Shown: positions 43,275-52,173, counted from the first letter of the stretch. The stretch: DNA of 58,175 bases from an uncultured Eubacteriales bacterium (GCA_902796025.1 CADBNW010000095.1:1-58175); one strand, 5' to 3'. Program-made: numbers and translations. Notes: generated from the letters alone by a model not told the origin.

Positions 43275-44612
43275 TCAGTAAAAGAATGTCGCCATCAGCA
43301 GGATAAAGGAGATCAGGATCCACGCGCGGGTGCAATCCCATTTCTTCCAGATCCAGATAAGCGTGCACAGGCACCCCGTAACCAATACCGAGATCCCCCA
43401 CGCCCCCTGCAGGCGAAGCGCCGTAAAGCCAAAGGAGCGCAGATACATGTATAGCTTTATCACAGCGGAGGCCGCAAACAAAAGCGAGCACAGGGTGATG
43501 AGCGTAAGCATGAGCCTTCCCGTAAGGCTTTCGCGCAGGGAGCTTTCAGCGCTTTTTTCGGCGATGAACAAAAGCACAAAGTTCAACGTCATCACTGCGC
43601 ACATTTCAAAAAAGCCCTGCTTTGCAAAGGAGGCCATGGTAAGCGACCCCGGCGCCCAGTTGGAGCGGTAGGCTGTGATCAGCTCCTGCATTTGAACCCC
43701 CGAAAACAGCAGGTACATCGCCGCAAAGCAGCCAAGAAGCGCGCACCAAAGGCCCGTGCTCACGCGCCGCATGCGCTTGAAACCGGCCTGCGTCAGCGCC
43801 TGGCGCTGAGCGATCTCCACCCTGTCCATGTGGTCGATGCCGTTTATCTGTCCAAAGAGGTACGCGCCCAGGGGGATACTCAAAAGAAGCTTTAAGATCA
43901 ATTCGCTCACGCTGAAATCCAGGCGCGGCACCGACGATAACAGCTTGCTAAAGCCCTCATCGGCGTTTTTCAGAAGTACCAGCGCCGCCACGAACAAAAC
44001 GCTTGCGATCAGCAACGCCGCAATAGTCGCCCCGCCGTGGTTTTTCTTATGGGAATACAGGCGGTTCAGTCTTAGCGTGTTCAGCGTATGCGCCCTGTCA
44101 AACAGGCCTCCAAGCGGCAGCAGGAATAAGCTGTGAAACGCGTCCAGCAAGATCCAGCTTCCCGAGCAGTTGTCCGTCGCCTTTCCCCCGGCCATCAGCG
44201 CAAAGTAACCCGCGCAAAACGGTGCAAACACAAAGGACGGCAAAAGGGAATGGGCCCAGATCCTTCCGCATTTCAGGGGCAGGGCCCCATCGACGCACGC
44301 CTGCGCAAACATCAATACGCCCATCCCCGCAAGCCAGAACCAGCTCTCCCTGGGTCTGGGAATAGAAGGGCTGTCCTTTCCCCTCCACAGCACCATCATC
44401 AAAAACAGCAGCAGGATCACGGGATAGTAGTACGCCCTTTGCGGCGCGTCCGTATACGGCGCAAGGATCATAACAAAGCCCAGAAGGTAGCTTAAGCAAA
44501 TCACAGCCTTTTGACGGGTGCCGACCTCGTTATAAAATTTCTCCTCCTGTCCTTCGGTTGCGGGCGCAGCAGCCAGGTCTTGCTGCGAAGTCTTTTTGCT
44601 TTCCTCTTCCAT
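43275..44612 (-). CDS. DUF4173-type polytopic membrane protein
   Basis: A 445-residue membrane protein with about ten hydrophobic segments after a soluble N-terminus, and a late segment YLRSFGFTALRLQGAW that fits the DUF4153/DUF4173 family. Function unknown. The start at 44612 (MEEESKK) is chosen because AAAGGAG lies 8 nt upstream; an ATG two codons earlier is too close. It follows the small HTH gene with a short overlap region and belongs to a three-gene operon with a DUF2975 protein, suggesting a membrane partner of that regulator pair. Confidence 0.8.
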   Translation of the reverse strand: MEEESKKTSQQDLAAAPATEGQEEKFYNEVGTRQKAVICLSYLLGFVMILAPYTDAPQRAYYYPVILLLFLMMVLWRGKDSPSIPRPRESWFWLAGMGVLMFAQACVDGALPLKCGRIWAHSLLPSFVFAPFCAGYFALMAGGKATDNCSGSWILLDAFHSLFLLPLGGLFDRAHTLNTLRLNRLYSHKKNHGGATIAALLIASVLFVAALVLLKNADEGFSKLLSSVPRLDFSVSELILKLLLSIPLGAYLFGQINGIDHMDRVEIAQRQALTQAGFKRMRRVSTGLWCALLGCFAAMYLLFSGVQMQELITAYRSNWAPGSLTMASFAKQGFFEMCAVMTLNFVLLFIAEKSAESSLRESLTGRLMLTLITLCSLLFAASAVIKLYMYLRSFGFTALRLQGAWGISVLVTGCLCTLIWIWKKWDCTRAWILISFILLMATFFY

Positions 44613-44614
44613 GA

Positions 44615-44824
44615 TCATGGCTCCTTTTCGTACCTGAGCAGGTCGCCAGGCTGGCAGTCCAGCGCCTGACACAATTGCTCCAGCGTGCTAAAGCGAATGG
44701 CCTTGGCCTTTCCGGTCTTTAGGATCGACATGTTCGCATTGGTGATGCCGACCCGACTTGCCAATTCTCCAAGAGAGATCTTGCGGCGCGCCATCATTAC
44801 ATCCAAATCAACAATGATACCCAT
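44615..44824 (-). CDS. Small Xre/Cro-type HTH regulator (YozG-like)
   Basis: A 69-residue DNA-binding protein consisting of one helix-turn-helix of the YozG/HTH_26 type: MMARRKISLGELASRVGIT, then STLEQLCQALDCQPGDLL. It is next to a DUF2975 gene, the usual pairing in Firmicutes, where the small HTH protein is thought to repress its own operon. Its start is 9 nt after the DUF2975 stop. The inverted repeat at 45353-45371 is a possible target. Confidence 0.9.
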   Translation of the reverse strand: MGIIVDLDVMMARRKISLGELASRVGITNANMSILKTGKAKAIRFSTLEQLCQALDCQPGDLLRYEKEP

Positions 44825-44833
44825 AAAACCGCC

Positions 44834-45289
44834 TCACACCGTATAATCCAATTCGTTCTTCATGGCCATTGCCTGCTCCAGCACATTTTTGACCATGCGC
44901 ACGATCAGGCCCATCAGCGCCGCCGCGACTGACACCACGATGATCGAAAAATGCACGCCGCCTGCACAGACAAAGCTTATCAGCGCCACCATAAAGCAGC
45001 ACCAGGCGATGATGCGAAGCTGCTTTACCGTTTGGGGCGTAAACACCTGCGCGCGGCTCAAACGCCCCATCAGCTGCCAAAGCTCCCACAAAGCCGCCCA
45101 GGCCGGCACGCTGCACGCGTAAACGCAGATCCTGATCCACGTAAGCTGCGAAGGCTTGACCACGCCCTCAAGATCCCAGGAGCGGCTGACATTCAGAAAG
45201 CCTGCAACGTCCACTGCCAGCAGCAGGATGGCAAAAAAGCCGATGAATGCGCGCGACAGCATGACGCTGTGCTTTATATTCCACTTCAT
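44834..45289 (-). CDS. DUF2975 membrane protein
   Basis: A 151-residue protein with four membrane helices (about 10-30, 45-65, 90-110, 115-135), matching DUF2975. The start at 45289 (MKWNIKHS) is preceded by GGGAGG at 6 nt; longer in-frame extension lacks a ribosome site and would run over the promoter. Its function is unknown; family members pair with YozG-type regulators, perhaps sensing envelope state. First gene of the operon 45289 to 43275. Confidence 0.85.
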   Translation of the reverse strand: MKWNIKHSVMLSRAFIGFFAILLLAVDVAGFLNVSRSWDLEGVVKPSQLTWIRICVYACSVPAWAALWELWQLMGRLSRAQVFTPQTVKQLRIIAWCCFMVALISFVCAGGVHFSIIVVSVAAALMGLIVRMVKNVLEQAMAMKNELDYTV

Positions 45290-45317
45290 AACGTCCTCCC
45301 AAATCGTTGATGCTTGA

Positions 45318-45346
45318 AGTATAGCACGGTCTTGCCTGTATGTCAA
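45318..45346 (-). promoter_or_regulatory. Near-perfect promoter of the DUF2975/HTH/DUF4173 operon
   Basis: On the minus strand, TTGACA (45341-45346) and TATACT (45318-45323), spacing 17 bp, about 25-30 nt of leader. An AT-rich tract upstream could act as an UP element. Confidence 0.85.
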
Positions 45347-45352
45347 TATTTT

Positions 45353-45371
45353 TTTATTGTTTTTCAATAAA
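45353..45371. promoter_or_regulatory. Candidate operator upstream of the DUF2975 promoter
   Basis: Inverted repeat TTTATTG-TTTTT-CAATAAA placed 6 bp upstream of the -35. Could bind the HTH protein of the operon, or simply be part of an AT-rich UP element. Confidence 0.4.
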
Positions 45372-45456
45372 TATTTATCGCGGTGCAAAATTGAACGCAG
45401 TCCCAGCATCGTGTATATTATTTCACATTCCCGTGCTCGCCCGCTGAAAAAAGGCA

Positions 45457-45465
45457 TGCTATAAT
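45457..45465 (+). promoter_or_regulatory. Extended -10 promoter of the ACT-domain gene
   Basis: TATAAT (45460-45465) preceded by TG at the extended -10 position; no clear -35. About 40 nt upstream of the ATG at 45512. Confidence 0.6.
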
Positions 45466-45511
45466 TCTATAAAAAGAGCCGATGGCACTTTGCAACGTCG
45501 TAGGAGGTACC

Positions 45512-45892
45512 ATGATCATAGAAGTTTTGTCCCGCGCGTTCAGCATTTGCAGGCTTGCGAAAACGCCCGCCCCAGCGGAGCTTATGGAGTTTTGCTTTTA
45601 CAGCGCTACGGACGAGGAGCTTTCCCTCTTGGGCCCCACTTCCTGCGCGCCAGCCGACGCGCTTAAACGCGAAGACGGCTATCGCGGCTTTTGCTTTGCG
45701 GGTACGCTGGATTTTGGGCTGATCGGCATTCTTGCCCGCGCCGCGGCGCTTTTGGCGGATAAAAATATACCGGTGTTTGCGGTTTCCACCTGCAACACCG
45801 ATTATATCTTTGTGAAAGACGATTTCTTTTTAAGCGCCCTGGAAGCGCTGAAGGGCGAGGGCTACGAGGTAAGGGAAAACCTCATCCCTTGA
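45512..45892 (+). CDS. ACT-domain (CASTOR-like) sensor protein
   Basis: A 126-residue protein of two ACT-like halves, matching the ACT_7/CASTOR group: YRGFCFAGTLDFGLIGILAR and IPVFAVSTCNTDYIFVKDD. Such proteins bind an amino acid and act as stand-alone sensors. The ATG at 45512 follows GTAGGAGG at 4 nt; an upstream in-frame codon lacks such a site. It stands alone on the plus strand between two minus-strand operons, and its 3' end overlaps the sugar-permease stop by 11 nt (convergent overlap), so transcripts may interfere. Confidence 0.85.
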   Translation: MIIEVLSRAFSICRLAKTPAPAELMEFCFYSATDEELSLLGPTSCAPADALKREDGYRGFCFAGTLDFGLIGILARAAALLADKNIPVFAVSTCNTDYIFVKDDFFLSALEALKGEGYEVRENLIP

Positions 45893-46739
45893 TGCTGCCC
45901 GCCAATAAGCCAGATACAAAGTGCTTCTGCGCAAGCATGAACACGATGTAAATGGGCAGGCTTACCACCAGTGTTGCAGCCATCAGCAGATTCCAGTAGA
46001 TCTCCCCCTCGTCTCTGAAGGAGGTCAGTGCAAGCTGCACGGTCTTCAGCTTTTCCCCGTTGGTTGCGACAAGCGGCCAGGTGTATTCGTTCCAGGTGCC
46101 GGTAAACTTTAGTACGCCAAGAGAGGCCAGTACCGGCCCGGAGAGCGGCAGGTAGATTCTCACAAAGGAGCCAAATCGCCCGCAGCCGTCCATCATGGCC
46201 GCGTCGTCCAGCTCCTGCGGGAAGGAGACATAAAACTGCCGGCACAAAAACACGCCAAAGGAGCCCGCGATAAAGGGGATGATGAGGCCGGGATAGGTGT
46301 TGATCAGCCCGCTTGAGCCGGTACCTGGAAGCTTTATGCTTCTTAAAAGCGCAAACACCGGGATCAGCGTAACCTGCGCAGGCACCATCATGCCAAGCAG
46401 GATCAGAGCAAACAGTGCGTTTTTGCCCCGAAAGGGAATGCGCGCAAACACGTATCCGGACATGGAGTTGATAAACAGCGAAATCGCCACCGTAATCAGG
46501 GTGATGATCGCGCTGTTTTTGAAATAGTTCAGCCAGTCGCCGGCGGACATCGCCCGGCTGTAGTTTGAAAACATGAGCTTGCCCGGAAAGATGACGGGCT
46601 CCGCCGCGTAGATCTGATCCATCGTCTGCAGGGAAACAGACAGCGTCATAACGAGCGGAAACAGCATCGTAAGCGAAAGCAGGGCAAGCAGCAGCCCCGA
46701 GAAAAGCTTTGGCAAAAGCTCCGCGCGCGTCTTCTTCAT
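45882..46739 (-). CDS. ABC sugar importer permease (MalG-like)
   Basis: A 285-residue inner-membrane permease with six helices and the EAA loop ELDDAAMMDGCGRFGSFVRIY, of the carbohydrate uptake family 1 type. It pairs with the MalF-like permease (4-nt ATGA overlap) and the binding protein upstream. No ATPase gene is in the operon, so a shared MsmX-type ATPase elsewhere is expected. Last gene of the ten-gene operon. Confidence 0.92.
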   Translation of the reverse strand: MKKTRAELLPKLFSGLLLALLSLTMLFPLVMTLSVSLQTMDQIYAAEPVIFPGKLMFSNYSRAMSAGDWLNYFKNSAIITLITVAISLFINSMSGYVFARIPFRGKNALFALILLGMMVPAQVTLIPVFALLRSIKLPGTGSSGLINTYPGLIIPFIAGSFGVFLCRQFYVSFPQELDDAAMMDGCGRFGSFVRIYLPLSGPVLASLGVLKFTGTWNEYTWPLVATNGEKLKTVQLALTSFRDEGEIYWNLLMAATLVVSLPIYIVFMLAQKHFVSGLLAGSIKG

Positions 46740-47620
46740 TTGCCAAACACCTCCGCCTCGGATGCGTTGTTGATGCGAAGGTTCACAAGCGTAAGCACAA
46801 GCACGATCAGCAGCAACACGACCGCCATAGCGGAAGCATAGCCCATTTTAAAATCATTAAATCCGTACATGTAGATCTGGTGCACGATGGTGGTGGTGGC
46901 GTTCATGGGGTCGCCCCGGGTCATCACCTGCACCTGCTCAAAGGTTTTGAAGCCCTCGACCATCGTGGTGATCAAAACGAAAAACGCGACCGGTCGTATC
47001 ATGGGCACGGTGATGCTGAAAAAGCGGCGCAGCTCTCCCGCGCCGTCCACTGTCGCGGCCTCGTACAATTCCTGCGGAATGGAGTTGATGCCCGCAAGAT
47101 AGATCAGCATGCAGTAGCCCAGATTTTTCCAGATGTTTATAAAAATCAGGCAGCCCAGGGCAAGGTCAACGTCAAACAGCCATTGCCAACCGCTGAGGCC
47201 GATGCTTCTGAGCGCCTTGTTCACAAAGCCATGATTGGGATCCAGCAGCATCAGCCAGATCATGGATACCGCCGTCATGGACGTGGCGTAGGGATACAAA
47301 AACAGCACGCGCAGCCCTTTCACTGCGCGGGTGCTCCGATTTAGCATAACGGCTACGGCAAGGCCAAGCGAGGTCAAAAAGACGACGCTCACCAGCGCAT
47401 AGACGCCGGTGTTCAGATAGGCCCTGCCAAAGGTTGGGTCGCGCAAAAGGCGTTCAAAGTTTCGAAGCCCCGTCCAGGTGGAGCTTGCAAGGTTATAGTC
47501 GGTAAAGCTAAGGTACAGGTTTACCCCCGTGGGGTACAGCACAAAAAGGGCAAAGAAAAGCATAAAGGGCAGCAGCATCAGTACTGCTGCCCCTGTATCC
47601 CTTCTTTTCAGCGAGTGCAT
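46736..47620 (-). CDS. ABC sugar importer permease (MalF-like)
   Basis: A 294-residue permease with six helices, N-terminal segment LMLLPFMLFFALFVLYPTGV and EAA loop LYEAATVDGAGELRRFFSI. It is the second half of the channel formed with the following MalG-like permease. Starts 4 nt after the binding-protein stop; overlaps the next gene by 4 nt. Confidence 0.92.
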   Translation of the reverse strand: MHSLKRRDTGAAVLMLLPFMLFFALFVLYPTGVNLYLSFTDYNLASSTWTGLRNFERLLRDPTFGRAYLNTGVYALVSVVFLTSLGLAVAVMLNRSTRAVKGLRVLFLYPYATSMTAVSMIWLMLLDPNHGFVNKALRSIGLSGWQWLFDVDLALGCLIFINIWKNLGYCMLIYLAGINSIPQELYEAATVDGAGELRRFFSITVPMIRPVAFFVLITTMVEGFKTFEQVQVMTRGDPMNATTTIVHQIYMYGFNDFKMGYASAMAVVLLLIVLVLTLVNLRINNASEAEVFGK

Positions 47621-47623
47621 GGA

Positions 47624-48847
47624 TCAGTTGCCCATCCGGAATTCGATGTCTTCCTGGGCCTTGGCAAGCGCCGCGTCAACGTCCGCGCCGCCAAAGAGCA
47701 CGCTCTGGCTGAGCTCGTTTCGGACCGTCTGGAAGGCGGTGGACCAGGTCACGCGCGGCATGCCGGTGCCGTAGGCGACGCAGAGGCTCCTGGCCTCGTT
47801 CCACTCGTCCATCTGGGCGTAGGCCTCGACGAGGGACTGGCGGGTCACGGGGATCCGAACCATCTCGGCGCGCTTTAAGCAGCTGTCTACGCTTAGGGCA
47901 AAGCTTATAAACTCAAACGCCTCATCGGGATGCTGGCAGGTGGAGCCGATAAACAGCATGTTGCAGCCGCAGAAGGAGGCGGGCGTGCCGTTGTTGGGAG
48001 GCAGCGCGATGCCGACCTTGCCCGCGTACTCGGGGTTATTGAGCATGGTGGTCAGGGCGGCATTGTTGATCAGGGTCATCGCGGCGCTGCCCGAAACGAA
48101 GGGGTTTACCTCGTTTGAGGAGTAGGTAAGGTTGGTGTCCGGCAGCAATTCGCCAAGGAATTCCAGCGCGCCCTTTACCTCGCCGTTGTCCGCGAATACG
48201 GGGGTGCCATCCTCGATGTAGCGTCCTCCGTTTCCGTATACGAATACGTCAAGCTCCACAAGGTTTCCGCCGGTCGTAGGATAGCAAAAGCCGGAGAACT
48301 CCACTTCGCCGCTGTCGTTTACGCGCGTAAGCTCCCGGGCCGCGTCGGCCAGCTCTTCCCAGGTGGTGGGCACGGCGATGCCCGCTTCCTCGAGCAGGTC
48401 GATCCTGTAGGCAAACACATAGGGCGTTACGCTGTAGCCAAGGCCGTAGACGTGATCCTGATAGGTGCCGTTTGCAAGCACCGCAGGCATGATGTCGCTT
48501 TTGCCTTCCCAGCTGTCGAAGTATTCGTCTATTGCCATATACTGGCCGGCCTCTACCCTCTGGGCGACCGACAGGATGCCGTGGCCGATGATGTCGTAGC
48601 CGTCGCCGGTCGCAAAGCGGGTGTTTAGCGCGCTGTCCATGGGATCGCCGATGGCCTTTTCGTCGTATTCGATGTGGATGTCCGGATGCGCCGTTTCAAA
48701 CTGATCGATCACCCACTGCCAGTAGCTTCGCTCCGCCTCGTCGTTGCCGATGCGCACAAAGCTGAGGCTCACGCCCTCCTTCTGCGCCAGCGCAAACGCG
48801 CCAAGCAGCAGTGCGCACGCGATCAGCATTGCCATCAGTTTTTTCAT
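47624..48847 (-). CDS. ABC sugar importer substrate-binding protein
   Basis: A 407-residue family 1 extracellular solute-binding protein. A signal peptide ends near residue 21 (AFALA/QK); the mature part has FETAHPDIHIEYDEKAIG and FASGDGYDI-like segments typical of oligosaccharide binders. A LIAC sequence lies within the hydrophobic stretch, but it is too near the N-terminus for a normal lipobox, so lipid anchoring is doubtful. GTGAGG precedes the ATG, partly inside the sulfatase stop region. It probably captures a sulfated or modified sugar, judging by the operon. Confidence 0.88.
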   Translation of the reverse strand: MKKLMAMLIACALLLGAFALAQKEGVSLSFVRIGNDEAERSYWQWVIDQFETAHPDIHIEYDEKAIGDPMDSALNTRFATGDGYDIIGHGILSVAQRVEAGQYMAIDEYFDSWEGKSDIMPAVLANGTYQDHVYGLGYSVTPYVFAYRIDLLEEAGIAVPTTWEELADAARELTRVNDSGEVEFSGFCYPTTGGNLVELDVFVYGNGGRYIEDGTPVFADNGEVKGALEFLGELLPDTNLTYSSNEVNPFVSGSAAMTLINNAALTTMLNNPEYAGKVGIALPPNNGTPASFCGCNMLFIGSTCQHPDEAFEFISFALSVDSCLKRAEMVRIPVTRQSLVEAYAQMDEWNEARSLCVAYGTGMPRVTWSTAFQTVRNELSQSVLFGGADVDAALAKAQEDIEFRMGN

Positions 48848-48852
48848 CTTTT

Positions 48853-50220
48853 TTACCTCACTAGCTTTCTATCCTCAAGCAGCTGGCGTTTCATCCATTG
48901 GCTGCCTGCAAAACGGTCGCCGGTCTCCATCAGCATTTCATAGAGCTTGCGGCGCAGGGTGTGGATCGTCTCCTGCGCGTCCGGGCGCGCGATCAGGTTG
49001 TTCTTTTCGCCGGGATCGGCTTCAAGGTCGTAAAATTCGTCGGTGTCTGTAAGGTTCCATACGTACTTATAGCGCTTTGTGCGTATGGCCCGGGTGGTGT
49101 ACAGGCCAAACTGCTGTCCGTTGGAGGTAACGAGCACCTCTTTTGGCAAAGCCTTTGCCTTTTCAAGCGTCTCAGGCAAAGCGCTGCCGTGCCCGTGTTT
49201 CTCCGGCGGCAAACCCGCAGTCTCCCGGATCGTTGCCGGGATATCCAGACAGTTCATCACAAAGCCTGGGATCTTTGCAGGCGCAGCGCCCGGCTTTTTC
49301 ATGATCAGCGGCACGCGGATGATGTCGTCATACAATACGTAGTGCTTATCCAGCATCGAATGGCTGCCGCACATATCCCCGTGGTCGGAAGTAAAGAGGA
49401 TCAGCGTATCTTCGTACTGGCCGGCGCTTTTCAGCGTATCCAGAATTCTTCCAATCGCGTCGTCCACCTGCGAAATGCAGCCGTAGTACCTTGCCACCAT
49501 CGGGGCAAAGTCGTCCCAAGTAAGGCTCTCCGTGTCCCAGGAGAGGGTCTGCTGCTTGTGGATGTAGGGCTTTCCCTCAAAAGTGTCGCCAAAGCCGTCC
49601 CAGGGCGGGATGGTGGACGGGTCGTACATTTCGCTGAAGGGCTTTGACGGGCGGCAAGGAAGGTGCGGCTCTTCAAAGTCCACCCACAATAGCCACGGCT
49701 TATCCCCTTCGCAGTATCTGTCAAGGATCTTACAGGCCGCGTCCGCCTCCAGATGGGTACGGCTGGATTCCAGAGGGATGGGGCTTTCGCAGCCCAGCCA
49801 GCCGCCGGTATACTTTGCGTTTGGGAAGGCCTCGGCGATGCGGGCGTTTATGGAGCGCATGTCGCCAAAGTCTGTAAAGCCAAAATCCATCGGGTTATGC
49901 ACGGCGGATACGTGAAACCTTCCCACATACCCCAGGCTCCAGCCCTGATCCCTTAGCGGCTTGGTCCAGCAAAGGGCCGGATCCAGCTCCGGCGTGGGCA
50001 TAAAATCATAGTTCCACTGCGCGCCGAAAAAATCCGGGCGCAGGCCGCACAGCAGCGCCTGCCGCGCGGGAGAGCATACCGGCAAAGGCGTATAGGCGTC
50101 TTCGTACAGTATGCCCTCGCTTGCAAGCCGGTCGATGTTGGGGGTGCGCACAGGGCGTATCCCCCGACAGCCGATGCAGTCATGCCGCAGTTGATCCGCG
50201 TTGATTAGCAGGATATTCAT
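48853..50220 (-). CDS. Cys-type sulfatase, cytoplasmic
   Basis: A 455-residue type I sulfatase. Cys49 in the CSPAR motif (49-53) is the residue converted to formylglycine; NADQLRHD near the N-terminus and FTSDHGDMCGSH give metal ligands. No signal peptide, so it should act on substrate already imported by the adjacent ABC transporter. It needs an anaerobic sulfatase-maturing enzyme (anSME), which is not in this window. Placed two nt after the oxidoreductase stop, within the ten-gene operon. Substrate: a sulfated sugar or cyclitol, not further definable. Confidence 0.93.
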   Translation of the reverse strand: MNILLINADQLRHDCIGCRGIRPVRTPNIDRLASEGILYEDAYTPLPVCSPARQALLCGLRPDFFGAQWNYDFMPTPELDPALCWTKPLRDQGWSLGYVGRFHVSAVHNPMDFGFTDFGDMRSINARIAEAFPNAKYTGGWLGCESPIPLESSRTHLEADAACKILDRYCEGDKPWLLWVDFEEPHLPCRPSKPFSEMYDPSTIPPWDGFGDTFEGKPYIHKQQTLSWDTESLTWDDFAPMVARYYGCISQVDDAIGRILDTLKSAGQYEDTLILFTSDHGDMCGSHSMLDKHYVLYDDIIRVPLIMKKPGAAPAKIPGFVMNCLDIPATIRETAGLPPEKHGHGSALPETLEKAKALPKEVLVTSNGQQFGLYTTRAIRTKRYKYVWNLTDTDEFYDLEADPGEKNNLIARPDAQETIHTLRRKLYEMLMETGDRFAGSQWMKRQLLEDRKLVR

Positions 50221-50222
50221 GC

Positions 50223-51320
50223 TCAGATCCGGGTAATGTCGCCGTGGAAGGCGGGCAGCAGCTCCGGCACCACCAGCGCGCCGCCGTTTTCGTAGCTCTT
50301 CATCGCGGCGAAGGTGTATTCGAGGGTGGCCAGCGCGTCGCGTCCAGAGGCCCTTAGATACTCAAGCGGCACCTTGTTTGTGATGTCCTCGAGGTAGGCA
50401 TGGATGCGCACGGGGAAGGTCGCGCCAAATTCCTTTACGCCATAATCCGTAGTCTTCGGGGTAGGAGACGCCATGGAGGGATTCTCCACCTCATCGATGT
50501 TCCAGTAGTGCAGCTTCTCCACACAGTTTTCGATGCAGAAGGTGCCCTTCGTGCCGGCGTGCTCATAGCTCCACCAGCCGCCAAGGCCGAACATCGCGTC
50601 GCCTCTTTGACTCATGAGATAGCCAACACCGCCGTTTGCAAATCTCACGTGGATGGAATCGATGCTCAGCATCGGGTCGCAGGCGGTGGCGCGAACGCCG
50701 GGCTTGAACAGGAACGCCTGCACGGCGCTGATGTCGCCGCAGAAGTGGCGCATGACGCTGAAGGGATGGGCGCAAAACGCCTTCAGATGGCTGTAGGGCG
50801 TCTGCCAGCGAGGCGCGCCGGGGCCCTTGTACTTGCTCTCAGCGCCGTTAAAGCCCACCTTGTGGATGCAGTAGACCAGTTCGCCCACCTTGCCGTTTTT
50901 GATCAGCTCATCCGCGTCAAAGGCCGGCTGGGTGAAGTAGTGGTTCAGGTCGCAGCCAAGGTAGACCTTTTGCTTTGCGGCGTAGCGCACAAGCTCTCTT
51001 GCGTCGTTGATGTCCGCGCAGATGGGCTTTTCCACCAGCACGTTTTTGCCGTAGCTGAGCGCCAGCATCGCGGGTTCGTAGTGCATGGAGCCGTTGTCGT
51101 AACCGGAGGTGGTCACAGACACGATGTCGATCTCCGGCATGGCCTTGAGCATTTCCTCTTCGTCATAAAACGCCCTTACGCCAAACTTTTCCGCCGCCGC
51201 GTCCGCCTTTTCCTTTACAAGGTCGCACACCGCGACCAGCTCGGCCAGGGGATCCTCGCTGTAACAACGGGCATGGGTATTGCCGATGCCGCCCATACCG
51301 ACTACCGCGCATTTGAGCAT
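50223..51320 (-). CDS. Gfo/Idh/MocA-family oxidoreductase
   Basis: A 365-residue family member: VVGMGGIGNTHARCYSED for the dinucleotide fold, EKP in VLVEKPICAD, and a later domain with APRWQTPYSHLKAF. It oxidises or reduces a sugar or polyol with NAD(P). The start at 51320 is supported by GAGGAGG upstream; a longer frame begins inside the AraC gene. Similar in sequence to the protein at 52173-53189 (both have DxxxELVRYA/TAKR-like helix and a D-H-F or D-F-N-H region), so the two may form a redox pair or a hetero-oligomer. Confidence 0.9.
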   Translation of the reverse strand: MLKCAVVGMGGIGNTHARCYSEDPLAELVAVCDLVKEKADAAAEKFGVRAFYDEEEMLKAMPEIDIVSVTTSGYDNGSMHYEPAMLALSYGKNVLVEKPICADINDARELVRYAAKQKVYLGCDLNHYFTQPAFDADELIKNGKVGELVYCIHKVGFNGAESKYKGPGAPRWQTPYSHLKAFCAHPFSVMRHFCGDISAVQAFLFKPGVRATACDPMLSIDSIHVRFANGGVGYLMSQRGDAMFGLGGWWSYEHAGTKGTFCIENCVEKLHYWNIDEVENPSMASPTPKTTDYGVKEFGATFPVRIHAYLEDITNKVPLEYLRASGRDALATLEYTFAAMKSYENGGALVVPELLPAFHGDITRI

Positions 51321-51333
51321 GAATTTTTCCTCC

Positions 51334-52173
51334 TCACATGTTGATCTTTGCGTATTGGGTGGGAGCGACTCCCAGTTCTTTTTTAAACTCTCTTGAAAAA
51401 TGGCTGATGTTTGCAAAGCCTACCGCCCTGCAGCTGTCGTAAACGCCGATGCCCCCCACCAGCAGCTCCGCGGCCTTGGAGAAGCGAAAGCGCCTGATGT
51501 ATTCCTGCGCGCCGATGCCGCAAAGCAGGCGAAACTGCCTGGAAAGGTAATCGGGCGTCACGCCCACCTCGCCCGCGATCGCCGCCACCGTAAGCCCCGG
51601 CTCCCGGTAGCGCTCCGCGATCATGGTGAGGGCGCGCGCGACATAGGTTGTGTAGGCGCTGTGGCCGTCGCCGGGCTGGGTCACGCGCGCGTAAGCCCTT
51701 GCGTAATCCACAAGAAGGTTTGTCAGCTGACTTTTGATCTTGCTTTCCCAGCCCAGCTCCCTGTGCTGCTGTTCGTAGAGGATGCTTTTTAAGATCCTAA
51801 GCTCGCGCTTTTGCTCGTTGATGTCCAAGTGCAGCTTTAGATAGGGCGTGATGCCCGTTAGCCCCGGTAAGGCGACGATCGCCCCGCCGGACAGAGCGTT
51901 TAGGGCTTCCGCGCTGAACAGGCAATTGTAGATCTCCGCGGTATAGCTGCCGATGTATCTGTGCCACTCGCCCGGGCGCATCAAAAAGCAGTCGCCCTCC
52001 AAAAGCAGCTCCGTCTTTTTCTCCGTTTCGTGCAGACAAAAACCGCTTTTGACGTACACCAGCTCGTAAAATCCGTGGCTGTGCGCCTCCATGGCGCTTT
52101 GGCTGGCCTCGCGCACGACGATGTCCAGCCCTTCAGGCGCGCCCTGATCGCACAGTCTAAGTTCCTTTGGCAT
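51334..52173 (-). CDS. AraC-family transcriptional regulator
   Basis: A 279-residue regulator: N-terminal cupin (HSHGFYELVYVKSG, with GDCFLMRPGEWHRY) for ligand binding and a C-terminal double HTH (VAAIAGEVGVTPDYLSRQFR and FSKAAELLVGG...SHFSREFKKELGVAPTQY). It probably activates the operon in response to a pathway sugar. It sits inside the operon it would control, with a 1-nt TAATG overlap with the upstream oxidoreductase. Confidence 0.93.
   Translation of the reverse strand: MPKELRLCDQGAPEGLDIVVREASQSAMEAHSHGFYELVYVKSGFCLHETEKKTELLLEGDCFLMRPGEWHRYIGSYTAEIYNCLFSAEALNALSGGAIVALPGLTGITPYLKLHLDINEQKRELRILKSILYEQQHRELGWESKIKSQLTNLLVDYARAYARVTQPGDGHSAYTTYVARALTMIAERYREPGLTVAAIAGEVGVTPDYLSRQFRLLCGIGAQEYIRRFRFSKAAELLVGGIGVYDSCRAVGFANISHFSREFKKELGVAPTQYAKINM

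Noticed and set aside
45290..45457. N-terminal extension of the DUF2975 protein
   Set aside because: It would run across the near-perfect promoter and lacks a ribosome site; the start at 45289 has GGGAGG just upstream.
48785..48847. Lipobox (LIAC) in the sugar-binding protein
   Set aside because: Cys at residue 11 leaves only about seven hydrophobic residues before it, and the hydrophobic stretch continues to an ALA/Q cleavage site, so an ordinary signal peptide is more likely.
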